NCBI GenBank assembly: GCA_036676415.1
Contig: JAKFCX010000062.1
Coordinates: forward strand, 85,989-149,988
Length of the DNA stretch: 64,000 nucleotides
Source of the DNA: JAEZDC01 sp036676415
GTDB lineage: Bacteria; Bacteroidota; Bacteroidia; Chitinophagales; Chitinophagaceae
Reading direction: 5' to 3'
In this document: positions 42,653-50,767 of the stretch, piece after piece
How positions within the stretch are numbered: position 1 is the first letter of the stretch
Layout: every line of letters starts with the position of its first letter
Made by a program: the position numbers and the translations under genes
The notes under the pieces: generated by a model
Database searches by the model: none
Told to the model about the DNA's origin: nothing
Seen by the model: only the letters and a program-made list of their open reading frames with translations

Positions 42653-43600
42653 ATGACTGACAAATTCCAGATGTTCGAGAATCGTTTGCTGAAAGTGTAT
42701 AAACACAAAAGCAAACTGGCAAGGCGACAAAATGTTTCCTGCTACCGTGTGTACGATCATGACCTTCCCGAATTTCCTTTTGCGATTGAGTTGTACGAAG
42801 ACAAAATTTATTTAGCCGAATATCTCCGACGTCATGGAATGGAAGATGAAGTTCATGACGCCTGGCTGGAAAGCTGTAAAGAGATCATTTCCAAATTGCT
42901 TTCTGTTCCCACTGATAAAATATATGATCGGCAGCGAAAAAAAATGCACCATCGCAGCCAGCAATACGAAAAACTTAATGTGCAGGAAGAATTTTTTACT
43001 GTTGAAGAAAATGGATTGAAGTTTCTTGTAAATCTCACCGACTATCTTGATACAGGTTTGTTCCTTGATCATCGAACTACAAGACAAATGGTTCGGCAGG
43101 AATGCAGCGATAAGAGGATGCTGAATCTTTTCTGTTACACAGGTTCATTCTCTGTTTATGCTGCTGCAGGAAGTGCTGCAACTGTTACTTCAGTTGACCT
43201 TTCAAAAACTTATTTGAAATGGGCTGAGGATAATATGGTGATCAATCGTTTTAAAGAGAGCAATAAATACCAGTTCATTCATGCTGATGTAAAGCAATAC
43301 CTGAAAACACTAAAGCCGGATAGTTTTGATCTGGTGGTGATGGATCCTCCTACATTCAGCAATAGCAAAAGAATGAAAGACATTCTCGATATACAACGAG
43401 ATCATGTAGAATTACTCAATGATGTATTGGCTGCAACAACACCTGGGGGAATTGTTTACTTCAGCACCAATTTTACAAAGTTTGTATTGGAAAAAGAACT
43501 GATCAATGCTGCAGAGATAAAAGACATTACTAAAGCTACTACACCTTTTGATTTTGAAGGAAAATTGAAGAGATGGTGTTATAAGATCATCAATCAATAA
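42653..43600 (+). CDS. RlmK-like rRNA methyltransferase
   Basis: A 315-residue class I SAM methyltransferase, matching the C-terminal (RlmK, 23S m7G) half of E. coli RlmKL. Motif I is NLFCYTGSFSVYAA, motif IV is VVMDPPTFSNSKRM, and before them LDTGLFLDHRTTRQM is typical of the RlmI/RlmK group. The RlmL half (N-terminal) is not attached, so this is an RlmK-only protein. ATG at 42653. Its stop overlaps the convergent gene by seven bases. Target base is inferred by similarity. Confidence 0.85.
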   Translation: MTDKFQMFENRLLKVYKHKSKLARRQNVSCYRVYDHDLPEFPFAIELYEDKIYLAEYLRRHGMEDEVHDAWLESCKEIISKLLSVPTDKIYDRQRKKMHHRSQQYEKLNVQEEFFTVEENGLKFLVNLTDYLDTGLFLDHRTTRQMVRQECSDKRMLNLFCYTGSFSVYAAAGSAATVTSVDLSKTYLKWAEDNMVINRFKESNKYQFIHADVKQYLKTLKPDSFDLVVMDPPTFSNSKRMKDILDIQRDHVELLNDVLAATTPGGIVYFSTNFTKFVLEKELINAAEIKDITKATTPFDFEGKLKRWCYKIINQ

Positions 43601-43956
43601 GCAATACGGATAATATATATCTCCTTATTCTCTTTTCGAGATAGGAAATGATATGCATATCCGATTCTATAACTCGTAGATATTTTTTTACCTGTATCAG
43701 GAAAACCAATGTTTAAAAACAATTTGTTGATCCCATCTGTTTTAATATTCCACTCATCACCTTTGTAACCTGAAACTTGAGGAGTGCCAAATTGACTATG
43801 AATTTCTTCCCGAGTAACTCCTAAAGGAATATTATTCCATTGTTCTGGAATGTAAGTTTCGGCCTTTGCAGGTATATGATAATCAAACCACCATTTATAT
43901 AGTCCTGCTAAGATCAGGATTGTAATAACTATGAATACCAGTAAACGTTTAATCAT
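43594..43956 (-). CDS. Membrane-anchored SmpA-like protein 1
   Basis: A 120-residue protein with one N-terminal membrane helix (3-21) and a small exported domain. The segment IPLGVTREEIHSQFGTPQVS resembles the SmpA/BamE (OmlA) fold. It is a paralogue of the next gene upstream (same PxxWxxIPLG and downstream G-Y pattern). It overlaps that gene by eight bases and its end overlaps the RlmK-like gene. Function unknown; an envelope role is inferred from the fold. Confidence 0.7.
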   Translation of the reverse strand: MIKRLLVFIVITILILAGLYKWWFDYHIPAKAETYIPEQWNNIPLGVTREEIHSQFGTPQVSGYKGDEWNIKTDGINKLFLNIGFPDTGKKISTSYRIGYAYHFLSRKENKEIYIIRIAY

Positions 43957-44302
43957 GACTGAGGGAATCTGATTTTATTTCACTCCTTTGTATCCATCCC
44001 AATATTTTTACCTCGTAAGCAACATCATAACCAATGGCGATTGTATCATTGTAAGTTACATCTAAAACATATCGTTTCCTGTCATTGATCTTTTGTTCCC
44101 ACTGGTAAGAATTTCCATTCTTTCGAACTGGAATTCCTAAATATTCACCCACGACACTTTTCTTCTGCCCTAATGGAACATTTTGCCACTTCACCGGCAT
44201 AAATGCTGCTGCAGTTTTAGGGACGATCAATTTGAATACAACAACATAACCTCCTATTAAAAGAGCCAGCATTAATCCGATGATGACGATCCATTTTTTC
44301 AT
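43949..44302 (-). CDS. Membrane-anchored SmpA-like protein 2
   Basis: A 117-residue protein with an N-terminal helix (3-24) and the segment WQNVPLGQKKSVVGEYLGIP, parallel to the one in the neighbouring paralogue. ATG at 44302 overlaps the stop of the monooxygenase gene by four bases (ATGA). The two genes arose by tandem duplication and have diverged strongly. Function unknown. Confidence 0.7.
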   Translation of the reverse strand: MKKWIVIIGLMLALLIGGYVVVFKLIVPKTAAAFMPVKWQNVPLGQKKSVVGEYLGIPVRKNGNSYQWEQKINDRKRYVLDVTYNDTIAIGYDVAYEVKILGWIQRSEIKSDSLSHD

Positions 44303-44625
44303 TGTGGATCTTTTTCAAAACCATAATCTCTTTCCACCAAACATATTCTTGTTTTGTAAGAACTGTACCATTGCTTGATCCCTTTCTGTTGTGCATCCAC
44401 ATGTTCAGCTACTTTTTTCCAGTTTCGGATATCATCAAGACTTTGCCAATAAGAAACGGTGATGCCAATTCCATCTCTTGCTGATTCATGTCCTAAGTAT
44501 CCAGGCTGCTGTGCTGCTAATTCCGCCATACGATTTGCCATCAATGCATAATCATCATCAACTGCTGTTCTGATTGAAGTAAATATAACAGCGTAGTAAG
44601 GAGGTTTGGGAGTCTTGGCAATCAT
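44299..44625 (-). CDS. Antibiotic biosynthesis monooxygenase-like protein
   Basis: A 108-residue ABM (dimeric alpha/beta barrel) domain protein. It shows YAVIFTSIRTAVDDDYA, then MAELAAQQPGYLGHESARDG and ISYWQSLDDIRNWK. Most such proteins are cofactor-free oxygenases or heme-degrading enzymes; the substrate is unknown. ATG at 44625 overlaps the cupin stop by four bases (ATGA), so expression is coupled. Confidence 0.85.
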   Translation of the reverse strand: MIAKTPKPPYYAVIFTSIRTAVDDDYALMANRMAELAAQQPGYLGHESARDGIGITVSYWQSLDDIRNWKKVAEHVDAQQKGIKQWYSSYKTRICLVERDYGFEKDPQ

Positions 44626-45017
44626 AAATGCTGTAGTTCTTTCTTAGTAAGATCGTTTTCTGTGTTGCCAGTATTCAGTGTTGATGCTGGTTCAAACAAC
44701 ATCACCCATACTTCTTCATTTGCTACGGGTTTATGCTCTGTCATTCTTGGAACGATCGTAAATTCTCCTTCATTGATCAGTTCAATCCTTTCCCTGTAAT
44801 GCATTTCAAAATTTCCTTTCACCACGTAAAACATTTCATCTTCCTGTTCATGATGATGCCATACAAATTCTCCCTTGAACTTTACCAGTTTTACCTGCTG
44901 GCCGTTTAATTCTCCAACGATCTTTGGACTCCAGTATTCATGGAATAATTCAAACTTCTGCAGAAGGTTCACCTTATCATTCAGCATGTCGCTTAGCTTT
45001 TTCAAGTAATTGTTCAT
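44622..45017 (-). CDS. Cupin domain protein
   Basis: A 131-residue small cupin. The metal-binding pattern is in VWHHHEQEDEMFYVVKG, with His, His and Glu, and in the later histidine MTEHKPVANEEVWVMLFEP. Substrate unknown. The frame opens at ATG 45017 and overlaps the end of coaE by 41 bases; an ATG at 44987 reduces that to 11 and also keeps the whole cupin. The start is not settled. Confidence 0.85.
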   Translation of the reverse strand: MNNYLKKLSDMLNDKVNLLQKFELFHEYWSPKIVGELNGQQVKLVKFKGEFVWHHHEQEDEMFYVVKGNFEMHYRERIELINEGEFTIVPRMTEHKPVANEEVWVMLFEPASTLNTGNTENDLTKKELQHL

Positions 45018-45576
45018 GGATATTCAAAACCTGTGGTAATATCATCTGTTGTTCATCATTTACGATTACGTAATCACATAACCGCATTTTGATCACATCA
45101 CTGATCTGCCTGTTCATTCTTGCCAGCACTTCTTCTCTTGTTAAACTGCTTCGATCCATCACCCTTTTTATCCTCAGCGATTTTGGAGCAGTAACACCGA
45201 TCACATATTGAAGATTAAAAGCAGATCCGGCTTCAAACATTAATGCAGCTTCTTTAATAACGTAGGGTGCAGTTTGTTTTTCAGCCCAATCCAGTCCTGC
45301 CTGTATTGCTGCAGGATGAACAATTGCATTCAGTTTATCCAATTGATACGAATCATTGAATACTTTATCAGCCAGATATTTTCTGTTAAGTTTATTGCCT
45401 TCATAAGATGCCTCTCCAAATTCATTCCTGATCTGTTCAATCAGTTTTTCATCCTGCTCCATAATCTCCTTTGCTGCTGCATCCGCATCAAAGACAGGAA
45501 TGCCCAGCACTTTGAAAATGTTTGCGACAACTGTCTTGCCACTACCAATTCCTCCAGTTAATCCCACCTTAAGCAT
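44977..45576 (-). CDS. coaE: Dephospho-CoA kinase
   Basis: A 199-residue P-loop kinase for the last step of coenzyme A synthesis. P-loop GLTGGIGSGKT is at residues 5-15, and DAAAKEIM and LIHPAAIQ-like segments follow. The first ATG that fits the family is at 45576 (MLKVGLTGG); the frame is open back to 45669, but that part shares no family feature and contains the yajC terminator. It heads a run of overlapping genes (cupin, monooxygenase, two SmpA-like). Confidence 0.96.
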   Translation of the reverse strand: MLKVGLTGGIGSGKTVVANIFKVLGIPVFDADAAAKEIMEQDEKLIEQIRNEFGEASYEGNKLNRKYLADKVFNDSYQLDKLNAIVHPAAIQAGLDWAEKQTAPYVIKEAALMFEAGSAFNLQYVIGVTAPKSLRIKRVMDRSSLTREEVLARMNRQISDVIKMRLCDYVIVNDEQQMILPQVLNIHEQLLEKAKRHAE

Positions 45577-45637
45577 CGTTAAATGTAAAATTACAAATAG
45601 CAAATTCCAAATCCCATTGATAACGCACCAAAATAAA

Positions 45638-45672
45638 AATCCCAAACTCATTATGAGTTCGGGATTCATTTT
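45638..45672 (-). terminator. Terminator of yajC operon
   Basis: A 13-bp stem with one mismatch (45638-45650, 45654-45666; ends AATCCC/GGGATT) and loop TTA. On the minus strand it is followed by TTTTTATTTTG. It lies between yajC and coaE, so these are separate transcripts. Confidence 0.8.
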
Positions 45673-45701
45673 ACTTCGTATTTCGTAGCTCGTATTTCTT
45701 T

Positions 45702-46046
45702 CTAAGCTTTTGCCGGAGTATTCTTATTAATAGCTGCAGTCCATTCCTGGCTGATAGCTGTCTTTTCTATCTTGATATAACTACCAGGACTTACTTCCAG
45801 GTTGATCGTTCCATCTTCATTCACTTTATTGATCGTTCCATGAATACCAGCTATCGTTACGATCTTATCACCTTTTCCCATTGCTTCAATAAATTTCTTC
45901 TGCTCTTTTGCTTTTTTAGCCTGTGGACGGATCATAAAGAACCAGAAAACTAAAATGATAGCACCCATCATTACAAAAGAAACCATTGAACTGCCACCTT
46001 GCTGACCACCTGGGGCTCCCATTAAAAAGAAAATTGAATTAACCAT
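45702..46046 (-). CDS. yajC: Preprotein translocase subunit YajC
   Basis: A 114-residue inner-membrane protein, one helix near residues 20-42 (VSFVMMGAIILVFWFFMIRP), followed by the characteristic PQAKKAKEQKKFIEAMGKGD and GIHGTINKVNEDG segments. It forms the SecDF-YajC accessory complex with SecDF at 52716. ATG at 46046, 22 bases after the DUF1573 gene. Confidence 0.95.
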   Translation of the reverse strand: MVNSIFFLMGAPGGQQGGSSMVSFVMMGAIILVFWFFMIRPQAKKAKEQKKFIEAMGKGDKIVTIAGIHGTINKVNEDGTINLEVSPGSYIKIEKTAISQEWTAAINKNTPAKA

Positions 46047-46068
46047 TGTTTATTGTTTTGTGTTTAGC

Positions 46069-46524
46069 TTATTTTTTTACTTCTCCGATGAAAGAAAGTG
46101 TAAAGTTCTGCTGCCCTTTCGTATTCATGGCAACATTAATAGATTTATGAACCGTTGGTGGCTGACCAACACTGTTGAATACTGCTTTAATAAAACCTTC
46201 TCCACCTGGCATCACCGGTTCTTTTGTATACTCAGGAACAGTACAACCACAACCTGGCACTACACTTTGAACGATCAGAGGTTTATCACCTGTGTTTTTG
46301 AAACGGAAGTTGATATCAGCTTTTTCTCCATCTTTCACCGTTCCAAAATCAACCAATGAATCGATCCATTGAACAGTGGTGTAATTGGAAGAATCCATTA
46401 CTGCATTATCAGCATCAATTGCCACAGGTACCTCCAGTGGTTTCTTGCCTGATGTAGTTTCAGTTGATTCACTCTGGCAGCCTGCGATTATGATAAGCCC
46501 GGTAAGTATTGCAATTATTCTCAT
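46069..46524 (-). CDS. DUF1573 lipoprotein
   Basis: A 151-residue lipoprotein. The signal ends in the lipobox IIIAGCQSES. A DUF1573 immunoglobulin-like domain follows, with the family pattern VDFGTVKDGEKADINFRFKN, VVPGCGCTVPEYTKEP. Function unknown. I start at ATG 46524; the -7 box lies at 46552-46559 inside the longer open frame, which excludes a start at 46554. It lies between nusB and yajC. Confidence 0.92.
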   Translation of the reverse strand: MRIIAILTGLIIIAGCQSESTETTSGKKPLEVPVAIDADNAVMDSSNYTTVQWIDSLVDFGTVKDGEKADINFRFKNTGDKPLIVQSVVPGCGCTVPEYTKEPVMPGGEGFIKAVFNSVGQPPTVHKSINVAMNTKGQQNFTLSFIGEVKK

Positions 46525-46551
46525 GAAGAAATTACGGTGAATTATGAAATG

Positions 46552-46559
46552 CAAATGTA
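46552..46559 (-). promoter_or_regulatory. DUF1573-yajC -7 box
   Basis: TACATTTG on the minus strand (46559-46552), followed by C, just before the nusB stop; 28 bases before the DUF1573 ATG. Confidence 0.65.
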
Positions 46560-46562
46560 CAG

Positions 46563-47489
46563 TTATGCTTTTTGCTTGTTGAAATCGATCTTATTAATTT
46601 TTCCTTCGGCCAGCAATTCCTTATGAATATTATCCAATACACCATTAATAAACTGACCACTTTGTTCTGTACTATACTGCTTGGCAATATCTATGTATTC
46701 ATTGATCGTAACCTTCGGTGGAATGGTTTCAAAATACAGGAACTCACAAATACCCATTCTCATCATGATCATATCCAGCAATGCAATCCTTTCTGCATCC
46801 CAGTTCTTCAACTTCGGCTTGATCATTTCTCCTACAAATTCTCTTTTTTCTTGTGTGGTCTGTAACAATGATTTTGCAAATTTCCATTTTTCTTCCTGTA
46901 CCATATCTCTCAGGTCGAAAGAATGTGGTTTCTGAAGATAGTTGGCCACCAGTTGCACCATCATTTCTGCATCATCATCCCAGTTATTGAAATGTTCTTC
47001 GAGTTCGCTGATAAAAGACTCTGATGGAAGCATAATGTTATTGAAGATGAACTTCAGTATCTCTCTTTCTTTGCCTTTCTCTCTTTGTTGTGCAAGAGCG
47101 TAGGTTTTAAATTCTTCCGTTTCAACCAGCTCCTGGTATAGCTTACGGATAAGATCCCTGTTCTCAATTTTATCAACCTTTGTTACTTCCACTGCAGCTT
47201 TATAAGATTCATTCTCGATGATCTTCCAGACTGTTTCATTACCTGCCAGCTTGATGTTTACATTAAGATCTGCCACAGATGGCAGGTTCTTATTGGCTCT
47301 TTTTGCAGCATCTTTTTCGGCGTAACGTGCAATTTCTGTGATGGTGTAAATAAGATAAACAAACAACTCCTTAGAAGCATCTAACTGCTGGCGAAGTGTT
47401 TTAACAGGATCGGCCTTTGAACCTTCCATCGTCTCCAAAGCATACAGTAGCTGCATCACCTTAACTCTTATATTTCTTCTGCTGATCAT
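46563..47489 (-). CDS. nusB: Transcription antitermination protein NusB, long form
   Basis: NusB with NusE binds boxA RNA in rRNA antitermination. The 308 residues exceed the E. coli protein (139). The start MISRRNIRVKVMQLLYALE is typical, and the C-terminal half has the NusB helical core with LLDMIMMRMGICEFL and YIDIAKQYSTEQSGQFINGVLDNI (two overlapping parts). The middle section is an extra helical stretch. ATG at 47489; the frame is open to 47570, but the extra codons share no family feature and overlap a repeat. Confidence 0.93.
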   Translation of the reverse strand: MISRRNIRVKVMQLLYALETMEGSKADPVKTLRQQLDASKELFVYLIYTITEIARYAEKDAAKRANKNLPSVADLNVNIKLAGNETVWKIIENESYKAAVEVTKVDKIENRDLIRKLYQELVETEEFKTYALAQQREKGKEREILKFIFNNIMLPSESFISELEEHFNNWDDDAEMMVQLVANYLQKPHSFDLRDMVQEEKWKFAKSLLQTTQEKREFVGEMIKPKLKNWDAERIALLDMIMMRMGICEFLYFETIPPKVTINEYIDIAKQYSTEQSGQFINGVLDNIHKELLAEGKINKIDFNKQKA

Positions 47490-47570
47490 GTATAAAGAAC
47501 TTTTTATAGGGCAGCGAAGATAAGGGATAGAAATTATCTGAATACCAGCTTTGGTCTTCCATAGCACCAT

Positions 47571-47591
47571 CGTTGCGTCGCAATCACTTCA
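47571..47591 (-). repeat. Dispersed intergenic repeat, subtype C
   Basis: Core GTTGCGTCGCAATCACTTCA, minus-strand copy, about 80 bases upstream of nusB. Confidence 0.8.
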
Positions 47592-47731
47592 TCTTCTACT
47601 TATTATGGCAACATTTCAGGCCATTTAATAAAAGGACTAAATTTCTGGCCAACCCAACAAATTTGCTTCTCCAGCCTGGAAGCTTTAGCTATTACAATGA
47701 AAAAATGACACCCTCTTTCAGAAAATTCATG

Positions 47732-47739
47732 CACCTTTG
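47732..47739 (+). promoter_or_regulatory. Possible groES -7 box
   Basis: CACCTTTG followed by CCGCC, one base off the consensus TAnnTTTG, and very like the secDF and rpmI boxes. It would give a leader of about 145 bases. The -33 is not clear. Confidence 0.45.
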
Positions 47740-47886
47740 CCGCCAATTCTGACAAGGGTTACAGCGTTTTCTGCTTCTATTAGAACAAACCTGAAAATTT
47801 GGCAAGCTTTAAACCGGTGGCAAACAAATTGATGACCTGTAGCCTGTCAATCATTTAATTTATCAATAATAATAAAAACCAAACGT

Positions 47887-48168
47887 ATGGCTGAAAGTCT
47901 GAATGTAACTCCTTTACACGACAGAGTTATCGTTAAACCTGCCGCTGCTGAAGAAAAAACTGCAGGCGGAATCATTATCCCTGACACTGCAAAGGAAAAA
48001 CCTCAGCGTGGAACTGTTATCGCTGCCGGACCTGGTAAAAAAGATGAGCCGGTAACTGTTAAAGCGGGAGATACTGTTCTTTATGGTAAATACGCCGGCA
48101 CTGAGATCAGTGTGGAAGGTGGAGATTACCTGATCATGAGAGAAAGTGATATTCTCGCTATCGTTTAA
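47887..48168 (+). CDS. groES: Co-chaperonin GroES
   Basis: A 93-residue GroES with PLHDRVIVKPAAAEEKTAGG and the mobile loop GIIIPDTAKEKPQRG. It forms the lid on the GroEL chamber. ATG at 47887; groEL follows after 129 bases, and the two form one operon. Confidence 0.98.
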   Translation: MAESLNVTPLHDRVIVKPAAAEEKTAGGIIIPDTAKEKPQRGTVIAAGPGKKDEPVTVKAGDTVLYGKYAGTEISVEGGDYLIMRESDILAIV

Positions 48169-48202
48169 TCAGCTCTAATGAACTGAAACCGGAAAAGTGT
48201 TC

Positions 48203-48214
48203 CGATAGCTATCG
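48203..48214. repeat. Perfect 12-base palindrome CGATAGCTATCG
   Basis: A perfect palindrome between groES and groEL, in the context TCCGATAGCTATCGC. The same core is a very frequent palindrome in Bacteroidota genomes in my experience. It may act on mRNA folding or DNA structure between the two cistrons. Confidence 0.5.
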
Positions 48215-48297
48215 CAACAACGAAAGCTATATAATATGAGCTGAAGCTGGTCTCACAAAACAAATAACTCCAAACTAAAAACACAAAACGTTTTAAT

Positions 48298-49941
48298 ATG
48301 GCTAAACAACTCTTCTTCGATATTGAAGCAAGGAATAAAATGAAAAAAGGTGTTGACGTTCTTGCCAACGCTGTAAAAGTTACACTGGGACCAAAAGGTC
48401 GTAACGTAGTTATTGAAAAGAAATTCGGTGCTCCTTCTGTAACCAAAGATGGTGTTACTGTGGCTAAAGAAATAGAACTGGAAGATGCTATTGAGAACAT
48501 GGGTGCACAGATGGTGAAAGAAGTAGCGTCTAAAACTGCAGATATTGCAGGTGATGGTACTACCACTGCTACTGTGCTTGCACAATCAATCATCAGCGAA
48601 GGTTTAAAGAATGTTGCTGCAGGTGCTAACCCAATGGATCTTAAAAGAGGTATTGACAAAGCAGTTCAGGCAGTAGTTGCTAACCTGAGAAAACAATCAC
48701 AAGCTGTAGGAAACGATAGCGAAAAGATTGAGCAGGTTGCTACTATCTCTGCAAACAGCGATAATGAAATCGGAAAACTGATTGCCCAGGCAATGCAGAA
48801 AGTAGGTAAAGAAGGTGTAATAACTGTTGAAGAAGCAAAAGGTACTGATACAACTGTTGATGTTGTTGAAGGTATGCAGTTTGACAGGGGTTATATCTCT
48901 CCTTACTTTGTTACCAACAGCGAGAAAATGGAAGCTGAATTACAGAATCCATACATCCTGATCTACGACAAGAAGATCTCTTCTATGAAAGACATTCTTC
49001 ATATACTGGAGAAAGTTGCTCAGACTGGTCGTCCGTTATTGATCATTGCTGAAGACTTAGAAGGTGAAGCACTTGCTACATTGGTAGTAAATAAATTACG
49101 TGGCACGTTGAAAGTTGCTGCTGTAAAGGCTCCTGGCTTTGGCGACAGAAGAAAAGAAATGTTGCAAGACATTGCTGTACTTACAAAAGGTATGGTGGTG
49201 AGTGAAGAACAGGGTTATAAATTAGAAAATGCTGACCTTACTTATTTAGGTACTGCAGCTTCTGTAACCATTGACAAAGACAATACTACAGTTGTTGGTG
49301 GTAAAGGTGAAAAAGAAGCGATTACTGCAAGAGTAAACCAGATAAAAGCACAGATAGAGTCAACTACTTCTGATTACGACCGTGAGAAATTGCAGGAGCG
49401 TCTTGCAAAACTCAGCGGTGGTGTTGCAGTGCTTTATGTAGGTGCTGCTACAGAAGTTGAGATGAAAGAAAAGAAAGACAGGGTTGATGATGCTTTACAT
49501 GCAACAAGAGCTGCGGTTGAAGAAGGAATCGTTCCTGGTGGTGGTGTTGCTTACATCCGTGCTATTGAATCTTTGGAAAAATTAGAAGGTATCAATGCTG
49601 ATGAAACAACAGGTGTTCAGATCATTAAAAGAGCGATCGAAGAACCAATTCGCCAGATCGTTGTAAACAGCGGTATCGAAGGTTCTATCGTGGTGCAGAA
49701 GATCAAGGAAGGTAAAGCAGACTACGGTTTCAATGCAAGAACAGAAGTATATGAGAACCTGTTTGCAGCTGGTGTAATTGATCCAACAAAAGTTACAAGA
49801 GTAGCTTTGGAAAATGCAGCATCTATCGCAGGTATGCTATTAACTACTGAGTGTGTTGTTGCTGACAAGCCTGAACCTAAAGGTGCAGGTGCAGGAATGC
49901 CAGGCGGAATGCCAGGTGGAATGGGTGGAATGGATTACTAA
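48298..49941 (+). CDS. groL: Chaperonin GroEL
   Basis: A 547-residue 60-kDa chaperonin ATPase. Motifs seen: VTLGPKGRNVVIEKKFGAP and AGDGTTTATVLAQ for ATP binding, TSRTADIAGDG-like catalytic strand, and the GGM-rich C-terminus GMPGGMPGGMGGMDY. ATG at 48298. It ends at the strong hairpin at 49991-50022. Only one copy in this window. Confidence 0.99.
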   Translation: MAKQLFFDIEARNKMKKGVDVLANAVKVTLGPKGRNVVIEKKFGAPSVTKDGVTVAKEIELEDAIENMGAQMVKEVASKTADIAGDGTTTATVLAQSIISEGLKNVAAGANPMDLKRGIDKAVQAVVANLRKQSQAVGNDSEKIEQVATISANSDNEIGKLIAQAMQKVGKEGVITVEEAKGTDTTVDVVEGMQFDRGYISPYFVTNSEKMEAELQNPYILIYDKKISSMKDILHILEKVAQTGRPLLIIAEDLEGEALATLVVNKLRGTLKVAAVKAPGFGDRRKEMLQDIAVLTKGMVVSEEQGYKLENADLTYLGTAASVTIDKDNTTVVGGKGEKEAITARVNQIKAQIESTTSDYDREKLQERLAKLSGGVAVLYVGAATEVEMKEKKDRVDDALHATRAAVEEGIVPGGGVAYIRAIESLEKLEGINADETTGVQIIKRAIEEPIRQIVVNSGIEGSIVVQKIKEGKADYGFNARTEVYENLFAAGVIDPTKVTRVALENAASIAGMLLTTECVVADKPEPKGAGAGMPGGMPGGMGGMDY

Positions 49942-49990
49942 GAACCAGGACACACGAATAGATCGAACTACACGAATTCGTATAAGTAAA

Positions 49991-50022
49991 AGAACCTCAT
50001 CAAATGATGAGGTTCTTTTTTT
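49991..50022 (+). terminator. Terminator of groESL
   Basis: A 10-bp stem AGAACCTCAT/ATGAGGTTCT (49991-50000, 50007-50016) with a six-base loop and a T-run. Confidence 0.88.
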
Positions 50023-50039
50023 ATTTGTACTTCTATTTC

Positions 50040-50747
50040 TTATTTACTGCTCCTTTTAATTTTTCCTCGTAAATGTTTGATAAAGCCATGCACGATCAGG
50101 TATTGTGCATAAGCATAGGATAACATTACAGCGATACCAATCAGTTTATCTTCCCACAGAAACATATTTAATCCTAAAATAGCATCAGAGACCAGGAACA
50201 TCGTTGCACCGGGGATAAAATAATTTAACGCCAGTGATCTGACCTTCTCATTAGACAGCATATTGAAAGCTGTAATGAACATCAGTGAGATCACCACCAT
50301 ATATGCTATTAACGGTTTGCCGAGATCACCAGCCAGCGGCACGATCTTCATCATTATCAATATATCAAAAGCGGCCACGAGCAGTATGGGAAGAAAAAAA
50401 TACAAACCGTACCTGACAGGAAAAAGTGGATGAACTCTCCAGAAATAAATAATATAAACAAAGTGCATTAGCAGGAAGAGCACGAGGCCGATGATAAAAA
50501 AGGTCTGGCCTTGCCCTAAGAGGAAAATGTCACCAGCCCATGCCAGTAACAATGCAACAAAAGCAAGCAATCTCGAGGGCCTCCGTTTATGATGAGATGT
50601 ATTTACGAGGTAATACAATAACAATAAAGGCATCAACAAGGTTTTGGTTGCTACCCTGTATTCCTCATGCTGTGAATAGATGAGAAAGCAATCCAACGCT
50701 AAAGCTCCCCAAAACAAAATCAGAAAATAACGGTGTCGTGTTTTCAT
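50040..50747 (-). CDS. Lysoplasmalogenase-like YhhN family protein
   Basis: A 235-residue protein with eight or so membrane helices. The segments KTLLMPLLLLYYLVN, LLLAWAGDIFLLG and GATMFLVSDAILGLNMF match the YhhN/TMEM86 family of lysoplasmalogenase-like enzymes, which hydrolyse the vinyl-ether of lysoplasmalogens. The acidic residues in the last two segments are the presumed catalytic pair. Substrate in this organism is not known. ATG at 50747. Confidence 0.8.
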   Translation of the reverse strand: MKTRHRYFLILFWGALALDCFLIYSQHEEYRVATKTLLMPLLLLYYLVNTSHHKRRPSRLLAFVALLLAWAGDIFLLGQGQTFFIIGLVLFLLMHFVYIIYFWRVHPLFPVRYGLYFFLPILLVAAFDILIMMKIVPLAGDLGKPLIAYMVVISLMFITAFNMLSNEKVRSLALNYFIPGATMFLVSDAILGLNMFLWEDKLIGIAVMLSYAYAQYLIVHGFIKHLRGKIKRSSK

Positions 50748-50767
50748 GTTGGGGAAATGTTGATAGT

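Larger units (their letters stand above)
47490..47886. other. Gene-free region between nusB and groES
   Basis: About 400 bases, divergent. It holds a subtype C repeat (47571-47591) and a possible groES promoter (47732-47739). No CIRCE operator (TTAGCACTC-N9-GAGTGCTAA) is present. Nothing else is coding. Confidence 0.7.

Noticed and set aside
47570..47886. CIRCE operator for groESL
   Set aside because: I looked for TTAGCACTC-N9-GAGTGCTAA and found none.
48165..48659. 164-residue minus-strand frame over the start of groEL
   Set aside because: Antisense shadow of groEL, with low-complexity Ser/Ala/Phe composition.
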